NCBI GenBank assembly: GCA_963721725.1
Contig: CAVRLX010000020.1
Coordinates: forward strand, 1 to 64,000
Direction: 5' to 3'
DNA from: RI-153 sp963721725
GTDB taxonomy: Bacteria > Chloroflexota > Anaerolineae > Caldilineales > Caldilineaceae
Length of the DNA stretch: 64,000 bases
The number at the start of each line of letters is the position of its first letter. Position 1 is the first letter of the stretch. The notes beneath the pieces were generated by a model. That model did no database searches. It was not told where the DNA came from and was given only the letters and a program-made list of their open reading frames with translations. The translations under genes were made by a program, and so were the position numbers. Positions 19,975-30,013 of this stretch are shown piece by piece.

Positions 19975-21090
19975 ATGTTTCTGCGCCGCCTATCCACTGC
20001 TATTTTACTGTTGTGCATTGCCGCTCTGCTGGTTGCCTGTACACGCGACCGCGCAGTCACGGAGACACCAACCGCAGAGTCCGCCACAGCGCCAACTGTG
20101 ACCGAGCCAGAGGTGCTGCTCTTGCCCGTGGAGACGGCCAGTAGCACGCCATTGCCCGAACCCACGGCCACGCCCACCCTGGTCTTCACTACACAGCCCT
20201 ACAGCGTGCAGCCGGGGGATACTGTCTCGACGATTGCCGAGCAGTTTGGCACCACATCTCAGACGATCCGCGAGTTAAACCTGTTGACCCAGGACACTTT
20301 GCAGCCGGGGCAATTGTTGCGTGTGCCCAATACGCCAGGGATAGGGACAGCCGATGCCGAATCCACACCCATTCCCACAGGGCCGTTTGAATATACGGTC
20401 AAAGCGGGCGACACGCTGCTTTCGATTGCGATTGATTTTGGCGTCTCCACCAACGAGATTGTGGCCGCCAACACCTTGAGCAACCCCGATGCGCTTTTTG
20501 TGGGCCAGACAATTGTCATCCCAGGCTACCAGCCGCAGCCCACGCCTGGCCCTGCGCCGGTTTCACCCTATGAATATGTGATCCAGTCTGGGGATTCGCT
20601 GATGGCCCTGGCGCAGCGTTTCGGCGTCTCCAGTGCCACCATTTTGGAGGCCAACCAACTGCGCGATCCCAACAATCTCATTGTGGGGCAGGTGCTGTTG
20701 ATCCCCGGTTATCAGGGAGAGAGCGCAGCCGGCAGCACAGACGGCTCCACCCCTGTGGGCAGCAACGGCACGCATACGGTGGGGGCGGGCGAAACGCTCT
20801 TTGCCATTGCCCAGCGCTATGGCGTAACGGTGGCGGCGATTAGTGAGGCCAATGGCATTGCCAACCCCAACTTGGTGAGCGCAGGCCAGCAGTTGATTAT
20901 TCCTGGCGTAAGTGCCGAAGAGGTGAAAGCCGCCAACCAGATCTATCATACGGTGGCGGCGGGCGAAGGGCTATATGCCATTGCTCGCCAATATGATGTG
21001 ACCGCAGCCGAGATTGCCGAAGCCAATAACATCGCCGATCTCAATCGGTTGCAAGTGGGGCAGCGGCTTATGATTCCTCAAGAGCCGTAA
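19975..21090 (+). CDS. Lipoprotein with five LysM domains
   Basis: 371 residues. Lipobox LLVACTRD near residue 20 attaches it to the membrane. A Thr/Pro-rich linker is followed by five LysM modules of about 45 residues: YSVQPGDTVSTIAEQFGT, YTVKAGDTLLSIAIDFGV, YVIQSGDSLMALAQRFGV, HTVGAGETLFAIAQRYGV and HTVAAGEGLYAIARQYDV. LysM binds N-acetylglucosamine polymers, so this protein probably sits on the peptidoglycan. No catalytic domain is attached. Start chosen at the ATG right before the signal peptide. A strong terminator follows. Confidence 0.88.
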   Translation: MFLRRLSTAILLLCIAALLVACTRDRAVTETPTAESATAPTVTEPEVLLLPVETASSTPLPEPTATPTLVFTTQPYSVQPGDTVSTIAEQFGTTSQTIRELNLLTQDTLQPGQLLRVPNTPGIGTADAESTPIPTGPFEYTVKAGDTLLSIAIDFGVSTNEIVAANTLSNPDALFVGQTIVIPGYQPQPTPGPAPVSPYEYVIQSGDSLMALAQRFGVSSATILEANQLRDPNNLIVGQVLLIPGYQGESAAGSTDGSTPVGSNGTHTVGAGETLFAIAQRYGVTVAAISEANGIANPNLVSAGQQLIIPGVSAEEVKAANQIYHTVAAGEGLYAIARQYDVTAAEIAEANNIADLNRLQVGQRLMIPQEP

Positions 21091-21107
21091 ACAGGTTGAC
21101 CGCAACC

Positions 21108-21136
21108 AAAAAGGCCCCTGTACAGGGGCCTTTTTG
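21108..21136 (+). terminator. Rho-independent terminator after the LysM gene
   Basis: AAAAAGGCCCCTGT (21108-21121) and ACAGGGGCCTTTTT (21122-21135), a perfect palindrome ending in T5. Confidence 0.9.
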
Positions 21137-21234
21137 TCAGCCAACTGTCGGAAAGATAACGGGTAATTTGTGCCCATGGGGATAGACTATGGGCACAGAA
21201 CTTCTCCTTTCCGTAACGGCCCAAAGGATAGACC

Positions 21235-21603
21235 GTGTTGCCACTTCAGGAAGTTTCACCCCTCCCCAAAGCAGTCCGCACCTTCGCCACGCTCAGCGAG
21301 GCGCTAAATTTCATTGTAGAGTGCCTGGAACGGGAAACGCCGATTCAACTTTTGGGCGAGATCCACGGGGTGGGACAACAAGTGGGGAGATCACGGGCGT
21401 TGATCGACCGTTTCAAATCGGTCTTTACGACGATGCAGAGGCTGCACAGAGAGCATGATCTGCGCCGTGTCTATGCCGGCGTGGATTTTCCCCAAGCAAG
21501 CCACTTTCAGGTGGGTGGACTTTTGGCAGAGACAGCCGATCTGTCTGTGCGCTTTGTGCGGCTGGAGAACGGATGGGCGCTGGATCAGCTTGATTATTTG
21601 TAA
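21235..21603 (+). CDS. Hypothetical protein, 122 residues
   Basis: No family recognised. Mixed alpha/beta character with AVRTFATLSEALNFIVECLE and LRRVYAGVDFPQASHFQVG; no signal peptide or membrane segment. The GTG start at 21235 has aaaggat six bases upstream. It is flanked by the LysM terminator and the end of a convergent MFS gene, so it is probably a single-gene unit. Confidence 0.5.
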   Translation: MLPLQEVSPLPKAVRTFATLSEALNFIVECLERETPIQLLGEIHGVGQQVGRSRALIDRFKSVFTTMQRLHREHDLRRVYAGVDFPQASHFQVGGLLAETADLSVRFVRLENGWALDQLDYL

Positions 21604-21607
21604 TCGG

Positions 21608-22891
21608 TTATGCGGTTGCCTGCTGTGCTTTGGATGGCCGTGTCACCACAAAATAGACCACCACCGCCAACACGATGGGCAAAAAGAGTAAGCTGTTGAG
21701 GGCGGGGGCATAGCTGCCCCAGCGGTCGAGACTGAGGCCCAGAGGATAGGGGCCGAAAGCAGCTCCGCCCAGTGTGCCAATCAGCGTCACCCCTTTAATT
21801 GACCCCAAATAGCGTCGGCCAAAGTATTTGGGCCAGACCGCCGAATCCAAGACACGGTAACCACCACTGCCGATTCCCACCAGCGCCCCATAGAGCAGCG
21901 CACTGCCCACCGAGGTGAGCCGCTGCACCAGGAGCAACATCCCGGCCAGAAAAAGCAATTCCACGGCGATGAGCAGCCGGGCCGAGATACGGTCGATTAA
22001 TCGCCCCATGAGCAGGTTGCTAAAGACAGAAACCAGCGCCGTCATCTGAAAGACGTAGACGGCAGCTTGTTGATCCAGACCGCGCTCGGCCAGCAGCGAG
22101 ACCTGATGAAAGGCCAGCGTGGACATGATCATGGTCATGGTGGCAAAGGCCGCAGTGAAGGCCCAAAAGGCCACCGTCCCACGCGCTTCGGAGAGAGTCC
22201 AGTTTTCCTCGGTCACAGACTGGGGCAGATTGCCCTCGTCGTCGAGCTTATCACCGTCAGGGGTCAGTCCATAGAGTTCGGGGCGATCTCGCAGGAAAAG
22301 CCAAGTTACCGGCAACATCACCACCAGCACGAAGCCACCCATCCAAACCCAACTCTCGCGCCAGCCCACACGGCTGATCAGCAGCGCCGCCAGCCACGGA
22401 AAAAGGATCAGGCTGAGGGAAAGGCTCTGGTTATACAGCCCCATGACAAAGCCACGTTTGCGCACAAACCACTGGGCAATGGCGTTGTTGCCCACCAGTT
22501 GCGTGGCCCCAAAGCCAAAGAAGCGCAGCAAAAACAGCCCCATCCACAGCGAGGCCATGCCGCCCACCAGCGACATCCCCATGCTGGCAAGCCCCAATCC
22601 CACACTCACGATCATCATCATGGCGCGCGGACCGTGGCGATCAACCAGCCGGCCTGTGATGGGCAAAAGAAAGGCCGCGCCCAACGTGGCGATGCCATAG
22701 AGCAGCGAAACTGTGGCGCGAGAGATGCCAATATCTTCCACAAAATGGTTGATGAAAAGGCTGATGGTAAATGTCTGGCTCGGCCCCATCATCAACGAGG
22801 CAGTCGCACCTGCGGCGACAATCACCCATCCATAGAAAAAGGGCGTGGCTGTGACCACGCGACTTGTGCGGAGCGGTTCACTTCTTTGCAT
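21608..22891 (-). CDS. MFS transporter
   Basis: 427 residues, about twelve membrane segments. The loop 2-3 motif is present as GRLVDRHGPRAMMM, and a second-half counterpart is GRLIDRISARLL. The family resembles the oxalate/formate antiporter-like MFS (monocarboxylate type) rather than drug exporters, but the substrate cannot be told. Met21 of the long frame (22891) is preferred because it has agggag five bases upstream; the preceding residues read through a terminator hairpin. Confidence 0.8.
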   Translation of the reverse strand: MQRSEPLRTSRVVTATPFFYGWVIVAAGATASLMMGPSQTFTISLFINHFVEDIGISRATVSLLYGIATLGAAFLLPITGRLVDRHGPRAMMMIVSVGLGLASMGMSLVGGMASLWMGLFLLRFFGFGATQLVGNNAIAQWFVRKRGFVMGLYNQSLSLSLILFPWLAALLISRVGWRESWVWMGGFVLVVMLPVTWLFLRDRPELYGLTPDGDKLDDEGNLPQSVTEENWTLSEARGTVAFWAFTAAFATMTMIMSTLAFHQVSLLAERGLDQQAAVYVFQMTALVSVFSNLLMGRLIDRISARLLIAVELLFLAGMLLLVQRLTSVGSALLYGALVGIGSGGYRVLDSAVWPKYFGRRYLGSIKGVTLIGTLGGAAFGPYPLGLSLDRWGSYAPALNSLLFLPIVLAVVVYFVVTRPSKAQQATA

Positions 22892-22914
22892 GAAGCTCCC
22901 TAAAAAATGAATAG

Positions 22915-22965
22915 AAAAACCGAGCTTTTGCCACGTGTGTGGTTGGATCAAAAGCTCGGTTTTTT
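22915..22965 (-). terminator. Terminator hairpin downstream of the efflux operon
   Basis: AAAAACCGAGCTTTTG (22915-22930) and CAAAAGCTCGGTTTTT (22949-22964), a 16-base perfect stem with an 18-base loop. T-runs on both strands, so it can serve the minus-strand efflux operon. Confidence 0.8.
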
Positions 22966-22985
22966 AGTTTGTCCATAACGATTCA

Positions 22986-23038
22986 GGTGCGACGCACTTG
23001 CCAGGAGTAAAACGCGTGTGTGGCGAGTGCGTCGCACC
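22986..23038. repeat. GGTGCGACGCACTCGCCA inverted repeat, copy 1
   Basis: GGTGCGACGCACTTGCCA (22986-23003) and TGGCGAGTGCGTCGCACC (23021-23038), one G-T mismatch, 17-base loop. Two related copies occur at 31324 and 63641. Confidence 0.85.
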
Positions 23039-23073
23039 CTAGACCTGTATAGGTACGTTTGTCCGAAGGGAAA

Positions 23074-23814
23074 TCAGATGGGCACAGCGACAGCTGGCGT
23101 GATCATCGCCCCGTCGATCTGTCCATCCCGCAGTTGCAATACTTGGTCCACGTATTCATCTACCAGATTGTCATGGGTGACCATGAGCATGGTGACCTGC
23201 TGGTTGTGAACGATGGTGCGGAAGAGCGTGAGGATCTCACGGGCCGTGTTGCTGTCCAGTTCGCCGGTGGGTTCATCGGCCAGAATCACTTTGGGATGGT
23301 TTGCCAGGGAGCGGGCAATGGCAACACGCTGTTGTTGACCCCCCGATAGTTCAAACGGGCGATGGCTCATACGGTCGCCCAGGCCCACCATTTCCAGACA
23401 GTCTACCGTGCGTTTGTGGCGATCTTTGCGGCTCATGCCCGCCATGCGCCCGATAAGTTCGACATTTTCATAGGCCGAGAGGCTGGGCAGCAGCCCAAAC
23501 GATTGGAAGATAAAGCCCACTTGCTGGCGTCGCCATTTGGTCAACTGTCCTTCGCTCCAGCCGCTGATGGATTCGCCAAAGATGCGAATATCGCCGCGGC
23601 TGGGCTGATCCAGCCCGCCCAGGCAGTTGAGCAGGGTAGTTTTGCCGCTGCCAGATCGCCCTTTCAGCGCGATAAAGCGCCCGCGTTCGATCTGTAAATT
23701 GACGCCGCGCAGGGCCGCCACTTCTTGGTGTCCCAAATGATAGATGCGCCAGAGGTCCTCGGTTTCAATGGCAATGGGCCGGGGCGTTCCCTCTGGGGAG
23801 ATGGTTGCTTGCAT
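23074..23814 (-). CDS. ABC transporter ATP-binding protein, MacB/LolD type (second ATPase)
   Basis: 246 residues, single nucleotide-binding domain. Walker A GRSGSGKTT, Q-loop FIFQSFGLLPSLSAYENVEL, signature LSGGQQQRVAIARSLANHP, Walker B VILADEPTGELD and H-loop MLMVTHD. It belongs to the LolD/MacB/FtsE group that drives FtsX-type permeases, and it is the last gene of an operon with adaptor, permease and another ATPase. Two different ATPases may pair as a heterodimer with the single large permease. Confidence 0.9.
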   Translation of the reverse strand: MQATISPEGTPRPIAIETEDLWRIYHLGHQEVAALRGVNLQIERGRFIALKGRSGSGKTTLLNCLGGLDQPSRGDIRIFGESISGWSEGQLTKWRRQQVGFIFQSFGLLPSLSAYENVELIGRMAGMSRKDRHKRTVDCLEMVGLGDRMSHRPFELSGGQQQRVAIARSLANHPKVILADEPTGELDSNTAREILTLFRTIVHNQQVTMLMVTHDNLVDEYVDQVLQLRDGQIDGAMITPAVAVPI

Positions 23815-23841
23815 CGGTTTGTTTACCTTTACTATGGGCGA

Positions 23842-24864
23842 TTATGGGCGGCGCATCCGCTGCCAGGCCCCGCGGATGCCCTTGTTGGCGGCTGCCGCGG
23901 CCTCGGCTTCAGTATCTCTGGGCGTGCGGATCACCAGTTCGGGCGCGTGGCGATCTTGGGGCGCAGGACGGATCAGGATACCTTCATCAGTAACATCCAG
24001 AATGGCGCGCCCGCGAATGTCGAACTTCTCCAGCATCTCTTTGGGGATCTGCAAGCGGCCAGCTCGATCCAATACCACCAACTCTTCGAAATGTTCTTCA
24101 TGAAGACCGTTGCTCTCTTCGCCAGGGGCCAGCGTGGTGACGACGCCGTTGCTGTCCACCGAGCGCATCTGGCGGCGGGTTTCGCTGGCAAGCATCCCAT
24201 CGCGAATCGCCACCACACGGTCCACATGGCGGGCAATGCCAGGGTCATGGCTGACGATGATCATGGTTAACCGCAGTTGGGTGTTGAGATGGCGCAACGT
24301 GTCATAGATCAACTGGGCTGTGGACGAATCTACCTCGCCGGTGGGTTCGTCGGCCAGCAGTAAACTGGGACTATTCGCCAGCGAGACCGCAATTGAGGTA
24401 CGTTGCTGTTCACCGCCAGAGAGTTCGCCCACTTTGTGGAACATCCGGTCGCCCAATCCTACCAGGCCCAACAATTCCGTCGAGCGCTGACGCTTGTTGC
24501 GCCCGCCTGCGCCGGCCAGCGTCATGGGCAGTTCCACATTTTCTACGGCGTTGAGGTAGGGAACCAGGTTACGTGCGCTCTGTTGCCAGACAAAGCCCAC
24601 CTGTTCGCGGCGATAGCGCGTCAGCACGCCTTCGGACATTTTGAGCAGATCGTAATCCCCGACGCGCACCTTGCCCGCCGTGGGGCGATCCAGCCCGCCC
24701 AAGATGTTCATAAGCGTGGATTTACCACTCCCGCTGGCCCCGACAATCCCCATTAACTCGCCCGACTGCACCGAGAAGTTCAAGCCTTGCAAGGCGACCA
24801 CTTCGATCTCGGCCACTCGGTAGATTTTTACCAGTCCTTCACAAAAGATAAAAGGTTCTGTCAT
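23842..24864 (-). CDS. ABC ATPase fused to a C-terminal AbrB-like domain
   Basis: 340 residues. Residues 1-225 are a LolD/MacB-type ATPase: Walker A GASGSGKST, signature LSGGEQQRTSIAVSLAN, Walker B LLLADEPTGEVD and H-loop MIIVSHD. After a linker, residues ~265-305 (VVLDRAGRLQIPKEML then GRAILDVTDEGILIRP) match the swapped-hairpin AbrB/SpoVT fold normally found in DNA-binding regulators and antitoxins. The tail is acidic and Ala-rich. The fusion could dimerise the ATPase or let it regulate its own operon; both are inference. aaggaatg precedes the ATG. Confidence 0.88.
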   Translation of the reverse strand: MTEPFIFCEGLVKIYRVAEIEVVALQGLNFSVQSGELMGIVGASGSGKSTLMNILGGLDRPTAGKVRVGDYDLLKMSEGVLTRYRREQVGFVWQQSARNLVPYLNAVENVELPMTLAGAGGRNKRQRSTELLGLVGLGDRMFHKVGELSGGEQQRTSIAVSLANSPSLLLADEPTGEVDSSTAQLIYDTLRHLNTQLRLTMIIVSHDPGIARHVDRVVAIRDGMLASETRRQMRSVDSNGVVTTLAPGEESNGLHEEHFEELVVLDRAGRLQIPKEMLEKFDIRGRAILDVTDEGILIRPAPQDRHAPELVIRTPRDTEAEAAAAANKGIRGAWQRMRRP

Positions 24865-24944
24865 GGTTACTTCATTCCTTGTTTCTCGTTTTCAAACGAG
24901 GATGCGCAGTAAATCGTCAGCAGTCTGTCGTCAACGCTGCTATC

Positions 24945-27828
24945 TTACACCGTTTCGCCCAGTTTAATGGCCTGGAAGATCTTCATACGCATGAGCAGGC
25001 TGACCAGCGCGCCCAGGGCTATCACAAAGAGGAAGCCAAAGAGCACATAGATGCGGAAGATCGCCGGCCAGACAATGCCCACAATAAAGGGCGGGGTGAG
25101 ATCCGCCGGGAGCGTGCCCACTTGCAGATAGGGGATGAAGAGATCGCTCATCCAGACGCCCAAGAGCGTGCCGATGCCGATGCCCACCAGCACGAGGAAG
25201 GCCAGTTCCCAGGCCAACAGCGCCACCATCTGCCCGGTGGAAAGCCCAATCGCGCGCAGCGTGCCCAGCTCGATAAAGCGGCGGCGGAACGAAAAGAGGG
25301 TATAGAGCAAAAAGCCCAATACCGTGAGGAAAGCCGCCGCCAGAAACCCCACCGAGAGCACGCCAAACAACCCCTGTCGTTCGGGCTGTTGCTGGGCTTT
25401 TTGGATCACATCGCGTGAGGAGCGCCAATCCACCACTTGGATGTCATAGGCCCGCAGATCCCGCGCCAGTTGGGTATAGTCGGTGCCGGGTGCAGTTTTC
25501 GCCAGCACGTCATACGGAAATTCGCCGCCCAGTTGTTGGAAGAGGAAATCCAGGTTTGCCACAGCCAACGGGCCATCCTCACGATACCACGTGGGGAAGT
25601 AGTCGAACGCCGCCCATTACTTTCATTAACATCTGGCTGCGCACACCATAGCGAGTTACCTGCACCTGAATCGTATCGCCCACAACAATGGCATTTTGGC
25701 GCATAAAGGCACGCGGCAACAGCACGCCATCATTCGAGATTGCCAGAGAATTCATCAACGATCCCAGCGTGGCCGGCGCGAAATCGCGCCGCCAATAGGC
25801 CGCTTTGGGGAAATCCAGCCGGTCGATACCCATAATACGAAGGCTAGACCACGATCCCTGGAGTTGGGCCGAGCCTTCAAACTGGGCGAAGCGGGTCACG
25901 GCTTCGATCTGCGGCACGTTGAGATGCTCATGTACAGGCACAAAGGTCCAACTGACCTGGGCCGGTTCTTCAGAGGACGCGGCCGCGCCTTCGCCGCCGG
26001 GGGCCGCTTCGGGCGGGGCCGAGCCAAGCTCGATCAAGCGGGCATCGGCTCCCACGTTGTAATAGGTCCGATCCAAAAGATGATCGTCTAACGTTTGGGC
26101 CAGCGACGTGGTAAAGGCTACCAAGCTAAGCGTGAGCACCAGCAACAGCAGCGGCGCCGTATAAAGGCCACGGTTACGGGCCAGATAGCGGCTTGCCATG
26201 AGCAGCCCGACGCTGTTGGTATAGGACGAAATCCAGGCCAGGGCTGTCATGGCGCTGGGCAACAGCCGCAGCGTGACTAAGGCGAGGGCGAAGATACCCA
26301 GCGCCGGGACCAGGAAAAGTAGCGGATTTTCAAAGAGTGATTGCCCACTGGCCGCTTGCCCCCCCACGGAAATGCTGCCCTGTTGGCGCAGCATGTACAG
26401 TCCGTAGCCCGCCGGGATCAACAGCAGCACGTCTACCCACATGCGCTGCCACCAGGGGGGGCGCAGCGTGCGCGCCTGTTCTTGTTTATAGGTGACAATG
26501 GTGAAGCGAGATGCGCCAAAGGTGGGCAAGACTTGGGCCACAAAGGCAAAGCCCAGGGCAATCAGACCGGCGTTGAGCACAGAGCGGTTGAAGTTAAAAT
26601 TGAGGTTGGCTTCGCCGGTGAAGTTGAGGAAACTGCGCGTCGAGCCAATCGCATTGGCAATCAGATAGCTCAGCGGCACAGCCAAAACAATGGCAAGCAC
26701 GCCGAGCATCATCGCCTCTAGCCCAGAGATACCTGTGATCTGCCCCACCGATGCACCACGGCTACGCAAGACGGCCACCTCGTTGCGCTGGCGGTTGACG
26801 GCCAGTCCCACCACAAGGCCAATAAAGGCAATCAACAAGCCCAAGATGGGAATGCTAAAGGCATAGAGCAGCGTGGTTAGCACCCCCGCCGAGCGTTGAT
26901 ATTTACGTAGCCCGTCCACAGGCGAGACGCTTAGTTGAGTATTGGTCAATAAACTGGCCGCGCGCTGTTCCACCTGGCTGGTGCGCCGCAACAGGGGTCC
27001 CACATCCGAGGTGGAAATCTCAGAACCATCCATCACCAGATACCAAAGGGCGAGATAGGTCTCCTCCACCATAGCCGGAGCCACCCGATTGACATAAGTG
27101 GCCTCTGGCACAATCAGCAGATCGACCAGGGCGTTTTCGTTGTAGAACCAGAAATCGCTCTGGGGATCGGTGGCTTGCCAGATGCCGACAATACGCACCG
27201 GGATCTGGGTGGTGCGGCGGCCTTCGTCGGTGCGGTTGCTGTAATAGACCACATAGATTTCGCCGGTTTGCAGCCCCAGTTCGTCGGCCATACGGTTGCT
27301 CAGCAATACATCAATTGGCCCGTCGCCTTCGGTGGAAGGGGCTGGGAATGTACCCTCAGTGAGCGTAATGTAATTTTCAATATCAGACACGAAGCCGATG
27401 TTCACCCAATCCAACGGATCGGTGACATCGGCATAGGCTACATCTTCTTGGGGGAAAAGGCGCAGATTGTCGGTTTTAAAATAGCGCACAATGCGGCTGT
27501 TGGGCAGCCCCAACCCCTCGACTCCTGGCCCCGAAAGATAGGTATCTACTTGGCTGGCGTCTTCCAGATCAATGGGGCCATGAAACGCGCCGATATAACG
27601 AAACATGAAGACAAAGGGCGGGCGCTTCACATAATCGCTGCTGTTGGCAGTGGAAAGCTCTTCTTCCAAAATGCGATGGTAGACGGCATCGGCATAGAGC
27701 GGAATGCTGAGGACCAGCGCCACAGCGGCCACCAGCCCGCTCACCGTCGCCATGGCCAGCCAGCGTTGTGCCAACAAGCGCTTGGCCGCCACCACCACAA
27801 TGGCCCAGGTGCGTAATAGAAATCCCAT
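24945..27828 (-). CDS. FtsX/MacB-type ABC permease (one frameshift)
   Basis: About 960 residues when joined near 25606 (repaired text GVFDYFPTWYREDGPL). N-terminal membrane segment (VSGLVAAVALVLSIPLYAD), a large extracytoplasmic domain, then an FtsX core with RNEVAVLRSRGASVGQITG, further membrane segments, a second outer domain, and a final FtsX-like triplet (FRRRFIELGTLRAIGLSTGQM). Such long permeases with two FtsX cores work as monomers or with heterodimeric ATPases in export of lipids, peptides or drugs. It is translated 3 bases after the adaptor stop, which argues for coupled expression. Confidence 0.85.
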
Positions 27829-27831
27829 AGC

Positions 27832-29028
27832 TTATTGCCCGACCACAGTCTGGCCTGCTTCCAGCCCTTCGACAATTTCCACCTGATCCGGTGTCTGGAT
27901 GCCCACCTTCACATCCACGTGGCGCTGGACATCGCCATCTTGCACCACCACAAAGCGGCGACCATCAAAGGTGCGGATAGCCTGGGGCGGCAGCCACAGC
28001 ACCTCGTCTTTGCGCTCTAGCTCCACCTGCACCTGCACAAGATCCCCCAGCGAGAAGCCTGCCTCTTGGGGCGATTGATCCAGGCCAATGCGCGTGGACT
28101 TGTCCAGATCGTCGCTGCTGGCCCCGCCGCCTGTGCCATACGGATAGGGCAGGCGACGAACTTCGCCGTTCAGGGTTTCGCCAGGACGCCCCATCATCAT
28201 GACGTTGACCGGCATCCCTTCCACCAACTCTTGCAACTGGGTCGAAGTTAGGTCACTCTTAATTTCCAGATCGTTTGTGTTCGCCACAATCACCACAGGG
28301 TTGAAGGCTTCCACCGGGCGTCCCACGGTCAACGATAGATTGAGGATCTGACCGTCGATTGGCGAAACCACGGTGGCGTCGGCAATCGAGCTTTGTAGGG
28401 TTTCCATGGCTAATTCGGCACGAGCCACGTCGTTTTGCAACAGCGGATCAACGCCACTGTTCAATCGATCCAGGGCCAGTTGGGCCAGATCTACCTGTTT
28501 TTGTTGGATGGCAATCCCGGTGGTGTCTTCGGGGCTGCTCTGTTGCAACTGTTCCAGCCGCAACTGGGCAATGTCCAAGTTGATCTGGGCCACTTGCTTG
28601 CTAAACGCCAGATCAGTTTCGGCTTCTGTCAAACGAGACTGGGCGCGTTCCAGCGACAATTGCGCCGAGGTAACTTCGCGTTCCAGATCGTCGATCTCCA
28701 GGTCTGCGATGACATCGCCAGCGCTGACAATCGCCCCGCGCTGGGCATAGATTTTGCGCACACGGCCCCCGGTGCGGAAGAAAAGCGATAATTCTTCCAC
28801 CGGCGAGATCCGCCCTGAAAACGAGGTCTGGCGCAAGATTTCGCCGGATCGCACGTCGTAGGTCGGTTTCATGGCGATAATGGCGGTAGGGATCGGCGTG
28901 GGCGTGGCGTCGTCGGCAGCCGCACTTCCGCTGCTTGTGGACGAACTCCCCGTGGGGAGCAACGCACAACCGGACAACACCAACGATAGAAGCAACACAG
29001 GAATGGAAGAGAGAGGAAAGCGCATCAT
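27832..29028 (-). CDS. Efflux adaptor lipoprotein, MacA/HlyD type
   Basis: 398 residues. Lipobox LVLSGCALLP near residue 21, a Ser/Thr/Ala linker, then the lipoyl-like half motif (RKIYAQRGAIVSAGDVIADL), an alpha-helical hairpin (SLERAQSRLTEAETDLAF then QKQVDLAQLALDRL), the second lipoyl half (VVSPIDGQILNLSLTVGRPV) and beta-barrel/membrane-proximal domains. Adaptors of this kind join an ABC permease to outer wall layers. First gene of the four-gene efflux operon; aagga precedes the ATG. Confidence 0.9.
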   Translation of the reverse strand: MMRFPLSSIPVLLLSLVLSGCALLPTGSSSTSSGSAAADDATPTPIPTAIIAMKPTYDVRSGEILRQTSFSGRISPVEELSLFFRTGGRVRKIYAQRGAIVSAGDVIADLEIDDLEREVTSAQLSLERAQSRLTEAETDLAFSKQVAQINLDIAQLRLEQLQQSSPEDTTGIAIQQKQVDLAQLALDRLNSGVDPLLQNDVARAELAMETLQSSIADATVVSPIDGQILNLSLTVGRPVEAFNPVVIVANTNDLEIKSDLTSTQLQELVEGMPVNVMMMGRPGETLNGEVRRLPYPYGTGGGASSDDLDKSTRIGLDQSPQEAGFSLGDLVQVQVELERKDEVLWLPPQAIRTFDGRRFVVVQDGDVQRHVDVKVGIQTPDQVEIVEGLEAGQTVVGQ

Positions 29029-29219
29029 AATCCTTATCTAGTTGTTTCGGTGGGACAAAGTGGTTGCCGAAGCGTAGACACAATCGTGTGACCGGTATAT
29101 TATCAGATCTGAATCTATCTTACTAAACTGCTACAGTAAACAAAAATTTTAGCCATGGCGCGTCTTTCATGAAGAGTGCCAATCCAACACCAAGCACGCA
29201 ACACGTTTTACACTGTGTT

Positions 29220-29486
29220 TTACACCGTGTTCTGCAACCACGCCCGATGCACCGTCCACACATCGCCCGCGGGATCCCAGTGCAGTTCATAGGTGCTACT
29301 ATCCACGGCTTTGATCAAAAAGCAGCGAATGCTCTTGCCCGCGATGCGCTCTTCCCACTGCCGGCCCACATCACCCACATAGCGGGTTTTGTCGCGCCAG
29401 ACAAACGAGGTAGGGGCAATCTTGCCCGAAGGCAGGGCGCGGATCAACACGCGAATCGATTCATCGACAATCACTTCAATCGCCAT
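29220..29486 (-). CDS. Small DUF6504-like protein
   Basis: 88 residues beginning MAIEVIVDESIRVLIRALPS. Pattern of a small beta-rich protein (FVWRDKTRYVGDVGRQWEER, then YELHWDPAGDVWTVHRAWL), similar to DUF6504 proteins that in actinobacteria and Chloroflexota lie near DNA polymerase IV-type genes; family assignment from memory. ATG 29486 has aaggag six bases upstream and overlaps the cinA-like gene end. Confidence 0.6.
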   Translation of the reverse strand: MAIEVIVDESIRVLIRALPSGKIAPTSFVWRDKTRYVGDVGRQWEERIAGKSIRCFLIKAVDSSTYELHWDPAGDVWTVHRAWLQNTV

Positions 29487-30003
29487 CGTTTGCTCCTTTG
29501 GCATAGATTAACAACATTTCAAGAGCCTGGCGGGCGCTTAGCAGCTTATTCCCGCGCCGATCTGCCAGCCAGACAATGCGCTCGGCCCGCTCTGTGCCAT
29601 CGCGCGCGCTTAGGTGAAAGTGGACCAAGCCCGTGGGCTTGCCGGGTGATCCACCGCCCGGTCCGGCAATGCCAGTGATGGAAACAGCCACATCAGCGGC
29701 ATAGACACGCAACGCGCCTTGCGCCATTTGTTGTGCGACTTGCGCGCTCACTGCCCCTTCGCGCAGCAGCGTATCATGATCCACGCCTAAAACCGCCTCT
29801 TTGGCGGCATTGCTGTAGGTGCCGGCACTGCCCGCGAACCAGGCCGAGCTACCGGGGATTTCGGTGATCAAATGGCCGACCAATCCGCCGGTACAGCTTT
29901 CGGCGGCGGCGGCCATCAGTCCGCGTGCGGACAGCGCTTCGCCCATCCGTCGCGCCAGATCAGTCAGCGAAAATTCATCAACGGGCACATTCCTATCACT
30001 CAT
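29476..30003 (-). CDS. CinA-family nicotinamide-nucleotide amidohydrolase
   Basis: 175 residues, the stand-alone CinA C-terminal domain (PncC type), which deamidates NMN to nicotinate mononucleotide in NAD recycling. Conserved text: AAAESCTGGLVGHLIT, GSSAWFAGSAGTYSNAAKE, AVSITGIAGPGGGSPGKPTG. Starts at Met7 of the longer frame (30003). It sits 10 bases after a methyltransferase gene and overlaps the DUF6504 gene, forming a compact operon. Confidence 0.9.
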   Translation of the reverse strand: MSDRNVPVDEFSLTDLARRMGEALSARGLMAAAAESCTGGLVGHLITEIPGSSAWFAGSAGTYSNAAKEAVLGVDHDTLLREGAVSAQVAQQMAQGALRVYAADVAVSITGIAGPGGGSPGKPTGLVHFHLSARDGTERAERIVWLADRRGNKLLSARQALEMLLIYAKGANDGD

Positions 30004-30013
30004 GGGCGTTCCT

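Noticed and set aside
22067..22903. 278-residue plus-strand frame inside the MFS gene
   Set aside because: His/Gln/Arg-rich shadow of a transporter gene on the other strand; no domain seen.
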